DNA of 64,000 nt from Allomesorhizobium sp043769475 (GTDB taxonomy: Bacteria; Pseudomonadota; Alphaproteobacteria; Rhizobiales; Rhizobiaceae). Below the pieces are notes generated by a model. The model saw only the letters and a program-made list of their open reading frames with translations, did not search any database and had not been told where the DNA came from. Position numbers and translations under genes: made by a program. Where the stretch lies: the NCBI RefSeq assembly GCF_043769475.1, contig NZ_CP171729.1, positions 6,014,001 through 6,078,000 on the forward strand. Direction: 5' to 3'. Below are positions 17,440-25,953 of this stretch, piece by piece. Position 1 is the first letter of the stretch, and every line of letters starts with the position of its first letter.

Positions 17440-18852
17440 ATGGTCCGCATCCTTTCGCAGACCAAATCGGCGGCGATCAATCCGCTGAAGTCGTCGCAGC
17501 CGCTGGGTGCGGCCTTCGCCTTTCTTGGGGTCGATGGTGCGATCCCGCTCTTCCACGGCAGCCAAGGCTGCACCAGCTTCGCACTCGTGCTCTTCGTGAG
17601 GCATTTCAAGGAGACGATCCCGTTGCAGACCACGGCGATGGACGAAGTGGCGACGATCCTTGGCGGGGCGGACCATCTGGAGGAGGCGATTCTCAACCTC
17701 AACACCCGCACAAAGCCAAAGCTGATCGGGGTCTGCACGACGGCGCTGGTGGAAGCCCGTGGCGAAGATTGCGAAAGCGATATCGCCAATATCAAGCTGA
17801 AGCGCGCGGAAGAACTCGCGGGTACGGAGGTGGTTCTGGCCAACACGCCGGATTTCGACGGCGCGATCGAAGAGGGATGGGCCAAGGCTGTCACTGCGAT
17901 CATCGATGGGGTTACACGGCCCGGCGAGCGGGCGCGGAAGCCGAAGAAGAAGAAGGAGAAGGAGAAGGAGAAGAAAAAGATAGCGATCTTGCCCGGCTGG
18001 AATCTCACTGTGGCCGACATCGAGCATTTGCGTGACATGGTGGAAGCTTTTGGGCTCCAGCCGGTGATCCTGCCTGACATCTCTGGCTCGCTCGACGGTA
18101 CGGTGCCCGACCGCTGGGTCCCGACCACCTATGGCGGCACCAGCATCGACGATATCCGTGAGCTTGGCACGGCGGTGAAATGCATCGCCGTCGGCGAGCA
18201 TATGCGTCGCCCGGCGGATGTGCTGCACACGCTGACCGGCGTGCCTTACGTGCTGTTCCAGTCGCTGACCGAGTTGAAGAGCATCGACCGGTTCGTCTCG
18301 CTGCTCACGGCGATTTCGGGCGCGGCGGCGCCGGCCAGGATGCGCCGTCAGCGGGCGCAATTGCAGGATGCTTTACTCGACGGACATTTCCATTTCGGCG
18401 GCAAGAAAATTGCGATCGCTGCCGAACCGGACCAGCTCTACCAGCTCGCAACCTTCTTTACCGGCATGGGCTGCGAAATCGCAGCGGCTGTCACTACGAC
18501 CGATAGGTCGAAAATTCTCAAGAAGGTGCCGGCGGAATCGGTCCAGGTCGGCGATCTCGGCGATCTGGAACGTCTTGCCGCCAGCGCGGATCTTCTCGTC
18601 ACCCATTCGCACGGACGCCAGGCGGCCGAGCGCCTTGGCATTCCGCTCATGCGCGTCGGCTTCCCGGTCTTCGACCGGCTGGGCAGCCAGCACAAGCTCA
18701 CAATCCTTTACCAAGGGACCCGCGACCTGATCTTCGAGATCGCCAACATTTTCCAGGCTAACCGGCACGCGCCGACGCCTGAGGCACTTGATCCACTCCG
18801 TAAGCGAGGAATGCCAGATGAGCTCCGTTCGTCGCCTCTCACTCGTCACTGA
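17440..18852 (+). CDS. nifN: FeMo-cofactor scaffold protein NifN with a Lys/Glu insert
   Basis: The 470-residue protein pairs with NifE. The N-terminal SSQPLGAAFAFLGVDGAIPL, HGSQGCTSFALV and GVCTTALVEARGED match NifN. The start at 17440 sits 5 bases after the nifE stop; longer upstream frames only overlap nifE. An unusual feature is a run of lysine and glutamate codons at about residues 167-180, encoded by AAG/GAG repeats (17938-17979), in a loop between conserved blocks. The end overlaps the start of nifX by 35 bases. Confidence 0.95.
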   Translation: MVRILSQTKSAAINPLKSSQPLGAAFAFLGVDGAIPLFHGSQGCTSFALVLFVRHFKETIPLQTTAMDEVATILGGADHLEEAILNLNTRTKPKLIGVCTTALVEARGEDCESDIANIKLKRAEELAGTEVVLANTPDFDGAIEEGWAKAVTAIIDGVTRPGERARKPKKKKEKEKEKKKIAILPGWNLTVADIEHLRDMVEAFGLQPVILPDISGSLDGTVPDRWVPTTYGGTSIDDIRELGTAVKCIAVGEHMRRPADVLHTLTGVPYVLFQSLTELKSIDRFVSLLTAISGAAAPARMRRQRAQLQDALLDGHFHFGGKKIAIAAEPDQLYQLATFFTGMGCEIAAAVTTTDRSKILKKVPAESVQVGDLGDLERLAASADLLVTHSHGRQAAERLGIPLMRVGFPVFDRLGSQHKLTILYQGTRDLIFEIANIFQANRHAPTPEALDPLRKRGMPDELRSSPLTRH

Positions 18853-19273
18853 CGAGATTCCTGGACAGCAAGTCGGCGCATTGCGCGTAGCCATCGCTAC
18901 TCACGACATGCAGAACCTCAATGCGCATTTCGGGTCGGCCAGGCGCTTTGCTGTCTACGAGATGACGCGCGAGGAGTGGCATCCCGTGGAAGCTGTGGAG
19001 TTCGATGACGTTTCCGACGAGAGCGGCGAGCATCGGACCGAGGGCGATGACCGCATCACGCCCAAGGTGGAGGCGTTGAGGGGCTGTCATCTTCTGTTTT
19101 GCTTGGCAATTGGCGGGCCTGCGGCAGCCAAGCTTGTTTCGGCAAGAATCTTTCCGATCAAGGTGCCGCGGCCCGAAAGCATCCAAGCGGTGCTGTTGCG
19201 CACGCAGATGATGCTCAGGACGCGTCCTCCCCCTGGCTGCGCAAGGTGCTGGCGAAGGCAGGCGCTTCTGTAA
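18818..19273 (+). CDS. nifX: NifX, cofactor carrier, with shifted C-terminus
   Basis: NifX binds the FeMo-cofactor precursor and hands it on to NifEN/NafY-type partners. The start at 18818 (MSSVRRLSLVTDE) overlaps nifN. The core VAIATHDMQNLNAHFGSARRF, then FCLAIGGPAAAKLV and ESIQAVLLRTQMML, matches the family. After ML the frame leaves the conserved ending: PWLRKVLAKAG and NPPFEEEG are found in another frame up to 19302. One missing C in the CCCCC run near 19226 explains this. The conserved domain is complete, so activity may persist if the shift is real; it may also be a sequencing error. Confidence 0.88.
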   Translation: MSSVRRLSLVTDEIPGQQVGALRVAIATHDMQNLNAHFGSARRFAVYEMTREEWHPVEAVEFDDVSDESGEHRTEGDDRITPKVEALRGCHLLFCLAIGGPAAAKLVSARIFPIKVPRPESIQAVLLRTQMMLRTRPPPGCARCWRRQALL

Positions 19274-19303
19274 AGAACCCGCCCTTCGAGGAGGAAGGCT
19301 GAA

Positions 19304-19801
19304 ATGAGCCGAGAAGACGAAATGTTTGATGCCACGGTTATCTCCGCTGTCAGCGAGAACGAGGCGGCCTTTGCCACCCCCTTTGTCAAATGCCTCCTGC
19401 GGCTGATCCGCGCTCAGGATTCCTACGGACTATGGGAAGGCAAAACGGACGCCGAACTGCTGGCTGACTTCATCATCACCAAGGAACAGCGGCGTGCGAT
19501 CCCGATCATCGGCGATCCCGATCCGGACGTGCTGTGGAGGCTCGAAATTTTTTACGCCGCCGTCGGGCTTGCGATCGAGGAGCGCTCCGGCCTGATCGCA
19601 TCGCCGATAATCAAGGTGAGTCCTGAAGGCTTCGGGCGCGTGGTTTTCACGGCAGGGCGGTTGGTCGTTCTGTCGAAAGCCCTGCGCGACGTCCACCGGT
19701 TCGGCTTCGAGACGTTCCAGAAACTCGCCGAGGCCGAAACGAAACTGGTCGACGCTGCGATCGCAGCCATCGAAGCCTATCCCGAGGTCGCACGAGCGTG
19801 A
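19304..19801 (+). CDS. NifX-associated nitrogen fixation protein (DUF269)
   Basis: The 165-residue protein matches the small DUF269 family always found next to nifX (FVKCLLRLIRAQDSYG, GKTDAELLADFI, VSPEGFGRVVFTAGRL). The GAGGAAGG ribosome site overlaps the end of the corrected nifX frame, one base before the ATG. The role in nitrogenase maturation is not well defined. It is intact. Confidence 0.92.
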   Translation: MSREDEMFDATVISAVSENEAAFATPFVKCLLRLIRAQDSYGLWEGKTDAELLADFIITKEQRRAIPIIGDPDPDVLWRLEIFYAAVGLAIEERSGLIASPIIKVSPEGFGRVVFTAGRLVVLSKALRDVHRFGFETFQKLAEAETKLVDAAIAAIEAYPEVARA

Positions 19802-19827
19802 TTGGACCGGTTCGAGGCAAGGTGATC

Positions 19828-20025
19828 ATGCCAGATCTTGAGGCGCTGCATAGAAGGTCCGGAAACTGCAGTCTCTCGCGTGAGCTGCGAAGATGACAAT
19901 TGCACGACCTCGCCAAGGGCCTTCCCATCAACCTGACCGAGATCAAGGCGCGGCGGGAAAACGTTCGACATTTTTGCCGAGTGGACGCTGCAAGGAGAGT
20001 GTTCGGTGCATTGGAGAATTCATGA
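19828..20025 (+). pseudogene. DUF683 (CCE_0567-type) nif accessory gene, broken
   Basis: Usual members are helical proteins of about 70 residues encoded after the DUF269 gene. Here the start MPDLEALH is right, but one A is missing at about 19856, a TGA appears inside the KLQSLA-x-AAKM part (19880), and one extra A near 19896 restores the frame for LHDLAKGLPINLTEI and VDAARRVFGALENS. At least three lesions mean no full product is made. Confidence 0.75.
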
Positions 20026-20256
20026 TGCCGACCCCCTTCCGTTACCCGCGACGGCCCCAGAAGGATCCCGGAATATGCGACCGCTATCAACGCGACGACC
20101 TGCATCGGTTGCGGTCGCCGCCTCAAGATCTGCTGGCGCGAGGTCATGCAACTTCACGCCATCGATCATGCGGGCGAAGTCCTCGGCCTCCGCGCCGTCC
20201 AGGGCGACGACTTCTATGCCGAGCTCAATCAACCCATGCGGCCGAGGCAGAATTGA
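20022..20256 (+). pseudogene. fdxB: fdxB 5' part (nif ferredoxin III), frameshifted and truncated
   Basis: After a frameshift in a CCCCC run at 20032-20036 the frame reads VTRDG, EYATAINATTCIGCGRRLKIC, REVMQLHAIDHAGEVLG and DDFYAELN, the first half of FdxB with one 4Fe-4S motif (the last cysteine spacing is altered, CGRRLKIC). After AELN it ends in QPMRPRQN and a stop that overlaps the next ATG (TGATG). The second cluster motif is missing here; a matching 3' half is at 22170. Confidence 0.78.
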
Positions 20257-21005
20257 TGTCTTCAGACAACGCAGCACCGATGAAGCCACTGGTCCTGATC
20301 TGTTCGCAAGATCCGGAGTTCTATCTGACCTACGGCCACATCCTGGAGGCGGATGTCTTCACGAAAGAACTGGCCGACGGCGTGGAGGACGCGCTTAAAT
20401 TGGCAGTTGAGCGGGAGCCGAAGGCCGTGGTGCTGGACTGCCAGCCGGCAAGCGCGACAGGATCCACCATCTTTGCCCAGCTCAAGGGGGACCCCCGGAC
20501 CGGCGGTGTGCTCGTTATTGCTCTGATCGCGCCCGGCGCCGAGAACCAACATTTCGATCTCTTGAAGGCAGGCATTGACGACAGCTTTGTGCGGCCAATC
20601 GCACCAGCGAAGCTGCTCGATTGCCTACGGACGAAGCTGGCGCTGGCGAAGCCGGGTTCAAACGGGATTGCAAACGGCAGATTGCTCCGCTGTGGCAGCC
20701 TTGAGATGAACGTCGATGCCCGCCGAGTCCGCGGTAACGGCCACGACATCCACCTCGGACCGGTCCAGTACAAACTGCTGCAGCATTTGCTCGAGACTCC
20801 CGGCAAGGTGTTCACCCGGAAGGAGTTAAAGGACGCAGCTTGGGACGAAAGAATACATGTCGGTGAACGCACCATCGATGTCCATATCAGCCGGATCAGA
20901 AGGGAGCTGGAGAGGACGTCGGCCGGCAGCGTCATTCGTACCATCAGGTCCGAAGGCTACTCGCTTGAGGAGGCGCACGCTGAACCTGAACCTGACGGTA
21001 AATAG
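20256..21005 (+). CDS. OmpR/PhoB-type response regulator with degenerate receiver
   Basis: The 249-residue protein has a receiver-like domain (about 10-125) and a winged-helix DNA-binding domain (about 145-240: VQYKLLQHLLETPGKVFTRKEL, then RTIDVHISRIRREL, IRTIRSEGYSL). The presumed phosphoacceptor is in VVLDCQPA. However, the acidic pair is reduced (CSQDPEF), the switch threonine is absent (ALIAPG) and the conserved lysine is arginine (FVRPIAP), so it may work without phosphorylation. No histidine kinase gene is adjacent. The ATG overlaps the stop of the truncated fdxB. Confidence 0.85.
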   Translation: MSSDNAAPMKPLVLICSQDPEFYLTYGHILEADVFTKELADGVEDALKLAVEREPKAVVLDCQPASATGSTIFAQLKGDPRTGGVLVIALIAPGAENQHFDLLKAGIDDSFVRPIAPAKLLDCLRTKLALAKPGSNGIANGRLLRCGSLEMNVDARRVRGNGHDIHLGPVQYKLLQHLLETPGKVFTRKELKDAAWDERIHVGERTIDVHISRIRRELERTSAGSVIRTIRSEGYSLEEAHAEPEPDGK

Positions 21006-21105
21006 GCATCGGTGCGCTGCCACCCCCTCTCCGTCGTGCTGAGCGCAAAGCTAAGGGCGTCGAACGCGCTTAAACGGCCCGACATATTCAGAAAGAAGCA
21101 TTCAA

Positions 21106-22029
21106 ATGGCTTTTAAAACCGTGCTCAGTGTGACGGGAGCTGACCACTCCGATCAGGACGTCAGAATAGCTGCCAGCCTGTGTGCCGAGGTCGACGCGCA
21201 TCTTTCCGTACTGATTATATCGCCTCCGCCGCTCCTCATGTCGCCACCGCCGCTCTGCGATGGCGTCCCCGTGTGGCCGGAACAACGCGCATTGGACAGA
21301 CTGGAAAAACGATCCTGGCAAATTGGGAGCTACATGGACCGACTGGAGAAACAGTCCTGGCAAATTGAGAGATTTTCACATGACATGGAGAGACTGCAAA
21401 AACGGTCCAGGGAAACCCGGACTCTGCTGAGAGGCAGGCGGCTTTCTCATGATGTCGATACCGACTATGGCGATCAGTCCAGCATCGGTGACGTGGTACG
21501 ACAGCCGGCGCTCTGCGCCGACCTGACAATCGTCGGGCCCGCACTTCTCAACGACGATAACCTCGGACGTCTCGTTATCAACGGCAGCTTGTCCGAAACG
21601 GGAAAGCCGGTGCTTGTTGTGCCGAAGGGTGCTGTGGCGACTCTTAAGCCACGGCGCGTTCTGGTCGGCTGGAATTCGCGAGGCGAGGCGTCCCGGGCGG
21701 TTCGCGAAGCGCTGCCTTTCTTATCCGGTGCGGAGGAAGTTCGTCTCGCCGTAGTCGGTCCGGAGGCGAGCTGCAACGGAAACGGGCCGGAGCCGGGAGC
21801 CGGCATTGTTGCCTATCTCGCCCGGCACGGTGTTCAGGTGGCGATCTACCGGTTGCCGAGCGCCGGCCAATCGGTCGCCACTGTGCTGGCGCAGCACGCG
21901 ATCGACACGTCTGCAGACATGATAGTCATGGGCGCCTATGGCCACCGCCGGCTGCGTGATCGGATCTTCGGTGGCGTGACGAGATGGATAGTTGATAAGC
22001 CGCCATTGCCGCTGTTTTTGGCTCTGTGA
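21106..22029 (+). CDS. Universal stress protein with tandem Usp domains and coiled insert
   Basis: The 307-residue protein holds two Usp folds. The first includes LTIVGPAL and GKPVLVVPKG. The second (RRVLVGWNSRGEASRAVREALPFL to MIVMGAYGHRRLRDRIFGGVTRWIV) has the ATP-binding signature GxxGHRRLR-x-GGVTR. Between about residues 60 and 105 a threefold repeat of the type RLEKRSWQI / RLEKQSWQI / RLQKRS adds a helical, probably coiled-coil, arm not usual in Usp proteins. Usp genes near nif are often induced in microaerobic cells, but no promoter was identified here. Confidence 0.85.
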   Translation: MAFKTVLSVTGADHSDQDVRIAASLCAEVDAHLSVLIISPPPLLMSPPPLCDGVPVWPEQRALDRLEKRSWQIGSYMDRLEKQSWQIERFSHDMERLQKRSRETRTLLRGRRLSHDVDTDYGDQSSIGDVVRQPALCADLTIVGPALLNDDNLGRLVINGSLSETGKPVLVVPKGAVATLKPRRVLVGWNSRGEASRAVREALPFLSGAEEVRLAVVGPEASCNGNGPEPGAGIVAYLARHGVQVAIYRLPSAGQSVATVLAQHAIDTSADMIVMGAYGHRRLRDRIFGGVTRWIVDKPPLPLFLAL

Positions 22030-22169
22030 CTGGTTTCGCAGCAGCGCCGATGCTGTTCGAAACTCTACGCCGCTGGTCGCCTATCCTGATGCCAATTGGG
22101 AGAAATCGCAGCAAACGCGCAAATTTGGTGGAGCTCTTCGGAGCCAATTTGCATGCACTCGCGGTTGCC

Positions 22170-22308
22170 AATGGGGAACTCAATCGAATGATCATGGTCG
22201 TCGATCATGCCGGCCCTGCATTGGCTCTGGAGGCTGCGGGGCCGCGCATGCCTGTGCCCGCAGCACTGCCAGACCCATCGTGCGGCCGACGGGTTGCTGG
22301 ATGACCTG
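22170..22308 (+). pseudogene. fdxB: fdxB 3' part, degenerate
   Basis: NGELNRMIMVVDHAG is followed, with frame jumps, by a CIGSGGCGAAHAC-like second cluster motif and CP-HCQTHRAAD, the second half of FdxB. It begins at the same residues (ELN) where the 5' half at 20022 ends. The roughly 1.9 kb in between carries the regulator and Usp genes. The frame upstream (from 22026) has no clear relative. Confidence 0.7.
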
Positions 22309-22506
22309 ATGGATAAAACTACGAAAACGGCGTTGCCCTGCAGAATGCTTTATCGCGTCCTGCGGCTGGTCCTGTCCAGCAATGCTCTACGCGCCTGCTT
22401 CGTCTCGCGTTCCATCCGCAGAGCCATGTTCATAACCCTGGCTTTCTCGCTGCTTGTTCAGACAGGCTATTTCGGAAGCGTCCTCTTTTTTGATCTGGCG
22501 GTCTAG
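22309..22506 (+). CDS. Small hypothetical membrane protein
   Basis: This is a 65-residue frame with basic N-terminal part and one hydrophobic segment (MFITLAFSLLVQTGYFGSVL) near the C-terminus. It continues in frame from the fdxB remnant and has no clear ribosome site at ATG 22309; ATG 22345 is an alternative. It could be a small real membrane protein or simply open frame in decayed DNA. Confidence 0.3.
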   Translation: MDKTTKTALPCRMLYRVLRLVLSSNALRACFVSRSIRRAMFITLAFSLLVQTGYFGSVLFFDLAV

Positions 22507-22991
22507 ATGAGATGCGAGAGCTGGCCAAATGACTTAGCATTCAGGTAGGTGCCAGGAAGCGACCGCCAGATGATCAGAAGGATAGAGAATGAATCCCAAG
22601 ATGTGCTCCAGCTCGGTCACATGGCATATCGCCGCTCTTTTGAGGGCCGCGACACGATAAGTGCTCCGACCCGTGATCAAATTCGCACTGCTTCGGACTA
22701 ACCATGAACATTGATCTGGTGGTTCAAGGAACACCGTGTTTGGTGTGGGGCCGGAGGCGACCGCATTCCGGTCGTTCCAACGCCGAGGGAGATGCATGCT
22801 TTCGGGTCCATAGGCATTGGTGGCCTATCGCAGCACGCCGGCTTTCGGTTGTTTCGTCTCGATGACGAACGAGGCGCTGGAAATATACCGGGCTCTTCTG
22901 GGACATCGAAGAGCGCACCTGGCCTCGAATCAAACGCGGTATTAGGACGACCGTCCATAGCTGCTTTCAATCACGTATCGCTGGAGAGAAC
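22507..22991. other. acdS upstream region, no gene recognised
   Basis: About 485 bases lie before acdS. I looked for TGT-N10-ACA and GG-N10-GC elements and found none with correct spacing, although acdS is NifA-dependent in Mesorhizobium loti. Short open frames show no recognisable features. Confidence 0.45.
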
Positions 22992-24005
22992 ATGCTGGAG
23001 AAATTCGGACGCTACCCGCTCACCTTTGGACCCACGCCTATCGAGAAGCTCGACCGCCTCGGCAAGCATCTAGGGGGAAAGGTGGAAATCTACGCCAAAC
23101 GGGAGGACTGCAACTCTGGCCTCGCCTTCGGCGGAAACAAGCTCCGCAAGCTCGAATACATCATCCCCGATGCGATCGCGTCGAATGCCGATACGCTTGT
23201 GTCCATTGGCGGCGTGCAGTCCAACCACACGCGGATGGTCGCCGCGGTCGCCGCCAAGATCGGCATGAAATGCCTCCTGGTCCAGGAGAGCTGGGTTCCA
23301 CATGAGGATGCCGTCTACGACCGGGTCGGCAACATTCTCTTGAGCCGCATCATGGGAGCGGAGGTGCGCCTGATCGACGAGGGTTTCGATATCAGCATCC
23401 GCCCGAGTTGGGAGCAGGCGCTCGATGAGGTCAAGTCAAGGGGCGGCAGACCCTACGCGATACCAGCCGGGGCTTCCGTTCATAAATTTGGCGGTCTCGG
23501 CTATGTGGGCTTCGCGGAGGAGGTGCGCGCCCAGGAGACGCAGCTTGGGTTTGCCTTCGACTACATCGTGGTTTGCACGGTCACAGGCTCGACACACGCC
23601 GGCATGCTCGTCGGATTCGCCAAGGACGGACGCCAGCGCACCGTGATCGGTATCGATGCCTCCGCCACCCCCGCCCAAACCAAGGCGCAGGTGCTAAGCA
23701 TTGCCCAAAATACTGCGAAGCTTGTCGACCTTGGCACGGAAATCGTCCAGGAGGACGTGGTGTTGTTGGAGGAGTACGCGTACCCAAGTTATGGCGTTCC
23801 GTCCGAGGAAACGAAGGCGGCAATCCGCCTGTGCGCGCGGCTCGAGGGGATCATTACTGATCCCGTCTACGAGGGCAAATCGATGCAAGCGATGGTCGAC
23901 CTTGTCCAGAAAGGCTTCTTTCCAGAGGGATCGAGGGTCCTCTATGCGCATCTCGGTGGCGCGCCTGCCATCAACGGTTACAGCTACACCTTTCGCAACG
24001 GCTGA
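22992..24005 (+). CDS. acdS: 1-aminocyclopropane-1-carboxylate deaminase
   Basis: The enzyme opens the ethylene precursor ACC to 2-oxobutanoate and ammonia, lowering plant ethylene and favouring nodulation. The 337-residue, PLP-dependent protein begins MLEKFGRYPLTFGPTPIEKL and has the cofactor lysine region AFGGNKLRKLEYI, SIGGVQSNHTRMVAAVAA and a C-terminal GGAPAINGYSY, all as in AcdS. The start follows GGAGAGAAC. It is full length and intact. Location beside nif is typical of Mesorhizobium, where acdS is expressed in nodules. Confidence 0.95.
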   Translation: MLEKFGRYPLTFGPTPIEKLDRLGKHLGGKVEIYAKREDCNSGLAFGGNKLRKLEYIIPDAIASNADTLVSIGGVQSNHTRMVAAVAAKIGMKCLLVQESWVPHEDAVYDRVGNILLSRIMGAEVRLIDEGFDISIRPSWEQALDEVKSRGGRPYAIPAGASVHKFGGLGYVGFAEEVRAQETQLGFAFDYIVVCTVTGSTHAGMLVGFAKDGRQRTVIGIDASATPAQTKAQVLSIAQNTAKLVDLGTEIVQEDVVLLEEYAYPSYGVPSEETKAAIRLCARLEGIITDPVYEGKSMQAMVDLVQKGFFPEGSRVLYAHLGGAPAINGYSYTFRNG

Positions 24006-24183
24006 CGCTCGACAGATTGCAGCTTCCCTGCCGTGCCGGCGATGCGCTCCAAATTCGGGTGAGTTGATTTCGGGGCTGACTGTGGAACGGGCTCCATAAG
24101 CTGCCGTCGGATACACATCGACTCCCGCCCCATTCTGTGGGCGCGGTGAAGCGGTCACTTGCTCAATCAGAGGCAATTTAGGC

Positions 24184-24819
24184 ATGTCATACGCGGTCAA
24201 GGAAATCTTCTACACGCTTCAAGGTGAAGGGCGTAATGTTGGGCGGGCTGCCGTATTCTGTCGTTTCGCTGGATGTAACCTTTGGTCGGGGCGTGAAGCT
24301 GACCGCGCTAAGGCAATCTGCAGGTTTTGCGATACCGATTTTGTTGGTATGGACGGCGCCGGCGGTGGACGCTTTGCGAGCGCGCGGGAGCTTGCATCTG
24401 CCGTTGAGCAGGCCTGGCGTGGTGCCGGGGCAGGGGAGCGTCTTGTCGTCCTCACTGGAGGGGAACCGCTTCTGCAGGTGGACGAAGACCTCATAAAAGC
24501 TCTACATGACTTGGCATTCGAAATTGCTGTGGAGACCAACGGAACCATTCACCCGCCGACTGGCATCACGTGGCTCTGCGTCAGTCCGAAGGCAGGCGCC
24601 CCGCTCGCAGTCACGGCCGGTGACGAACTTAAGCTTGTCTATCCTCAGCCAGGTGCGGAGCCCGGGCGTTTCGAAGGCCTCGCATTCAAGCACCTTTTAC
24701 TCCAGCCGATGGACGGGCCTGAACGCGAGGAGAATACGGCGGCCGCCGTCGCCTATTGCCTTGCCAACCCACGCTGGCGGCTCACTCTTCAAACCCACAA
24801 GTTTCTTGGGATTCCATGA
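24184..24819 (+). CDS. queE: 7-carboxy-7-deazaguanine synthase QueE
   Basis: This radical SAM enzyme contracts the ring of 6-carboxytetrahydropterin to 7-carboxy-7-deazaguanine. The 211-residue protein starts YAVKEIFYTLQGEGRNVGR and has the expanded QueE cysteine motif: one C in RFAGCNLW, then CRFCDTDF about 15 residues later. VVLTGGEPLLQ and VETNGT are also typical. Its stop overlaps the queD start (ATGA). It is the first of three preQ0 genes. Confidence 0.93.
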   Translation: MSYAVKEIFYTLQGEGRNVGRAAVFCRFAGCNLWSGREADRAKAICRFCDTDFVGMDGAGGGRFASARELASAVEQAWRGAGAGERLVVLTGGEPLLQVDEDLIKALHDLAFEIAVETNGTIHPPTGITWLCVSPKAGAPLAVTAGDELKLVYPQPGAEPGRFEGLAFKHLLLQPMDGPEREENTAAAVAYCLANPRWRLTLQTHKFLGIP

Positions 24820-25169
24820 AAATTACACAGGCTTTCACGTTCGAGGCAGCGCACCGTCTTCCCCGGGTGGCCGAATCCCATCGCTGCCATCGAATGCATG
24901 GCCACTCATACCGTGTGGAACTTCGTCTTGAGGGGCCGGTGAATCCGGACACGGGCTTTGTCGTCGATTTTTTCGACGTGGAGGCTAGTTTCGGCCCACT
25001 TTTGCAGCGTCTTGACCATCACTGTCTGAATGAGATCGAGGGCCTCGAAAATCCAACCGCCGAAAATATCGCTATCTGGCTCTGGGACCGTATCAAGCCG
25101 ATCCTGCCGCAAATTGCCTCGGTGACAGTCTACGAGACCCCCCAATGCTGGGCTGAATATGAAGGGTGA
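24816..25169 (+). CDS. queD: 6-carboxytetrahydropterin synthase QueD
   Basis: The 117-residue protein converts dihydroneopterin triphosphate to 6-carboxytetrahydropterin. The zinc histidines are in FEAAHRLP and CHRMHGHSY, and the catalytic Cys is in that segment. LDHHCLNEIEGLENPTAENIA is diagnostic. The ATG overlaps the queE stop. An upstream extension of the frame lies inside queE and is not used. Confidence 0.93.
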   Translation: MKITQAFTFEAAHRLPRVAESHRCHRMHGHSYRVELRLEGPVNPDTGFVVDFFDVEASFGPLLQRLDHHCLNEIEGLENPTAENIAIWLWDRIKPILPQIASVTVYETPQCWAEYEG

Positions 25170-25173
25170 GACG

Positions 25174-25953
25174 ATGCAACAGGATTCGCAGACTGCGCTC
25201 GTACTCTTCTCCGGCGGCCAAGATTCAACCACCTGCTTGGCTTGGGCTCTCGACAAATTCGAGCGCGTCGAGACGATCGGCTTTGACTACGGGCAGCGGC
25301 ATCGGATCGAACTTGAGGTCCGGCCGCGAGTGCTCGATCGAATGCGCAGGAACTTTCCGGGTTGGAGCAGCCGACTCGGCGAGGATCACCTCATCGACAT
25401 AACGTTGCTTGGACAGGTGAGCGAAACTGCGCTTACCCGCGGTGTCGAGATCGCGATGCAGGAGAACGGACTCCCCAATACATTCGTGCCTGGCCGCAAC
25501 CTTCTCTTCTTAGCCTTCGCGGCCGCCGTTGCGTATCGTCGGGGCGCCAAGCACCTGGTCACGGGCGTCTGCGAGACGGATTACTCGGGCTACCCCGATT
25601 GCCGAGACGACGCCATCAAGGCGATGCAACTCGCCCTGAACCTTGGGATGGAGACACGCTTTGTCGTCCACACTCCGTTGATGTGGATCGACAAGGCACA
25701 GACCTGGGCGATGGCGGAGTGCCTGGGGAACGAGGCACTTGTTCACCTGATCTGCGAGGAAACCCACACCTGCTACAATGGCGACCGAAATCACCGCCAT
25801 GCCTGGGGTTTCGGTTGCGGGAACTGCCCTGCGTGCGAACTACGCGCTCAAGGGTGGGAGCGCTTCCGCTCCTCTCCGGCGAGCGCGCGCTGCAACCGAT
25901 CGGCGCCCGTGCCACCCTGCGGGCCGGCACGCTCGACCCGACAGGACCGCTGA
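25174..25953 (+). CDS. queC: 7-cyano-7-deazaguanine synthase QueC with altered C-terminus
   Basis: The 259-residue protein makes preQ0 with ATP. The PP-loop LFSGGQDSTTC is near residue 13, and the zinc cysteines lie in CEETHTC and FGCGNCPACELRAQGWERF. The ATG at 25174 is preceded by GAAGGGTGAG; an earlier ATG overlaps queD. After GWERF the normal protein would end, but here about 28 unrelated residues follow because the end runs into a fixI fragment read in another frame. Enzyme function is probably kept. No folE or queF is seen, so the product would be preQ0. Confidence 0.9.
   Translation: MQQDSQTALVLFSGGQDSTTCLAWALDKFERVETIGFDYGQRHRIELEVRPRVLDRMRRNFPGWSSRLGEDHLIDITLLGQVSETALTRGVEIAMQENGLPNTFVPGRNLLFLAFAAAVAYRRGAKHLVTGVCETDYSGYPDCRDDAIKAMQLALNLGMETRFVVHTPLMWIDKAQTWAMAECLGNEALVHLICEETHTCYNGDRNHRHAWGFGCGNCPACELRAQGWERFRSSPASARCNRSAPVPPCGPARSTRQDR

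Noticed and set aside
22507..22991. NifA site or sigma54 promoter of acdS
   Set aside because: NifA control of acdS is known in Mesorhizobium loti, but no TGT-N10-ACA and no GG-N10-GC pair with correct spacing was found here, so no promoter was annotated.
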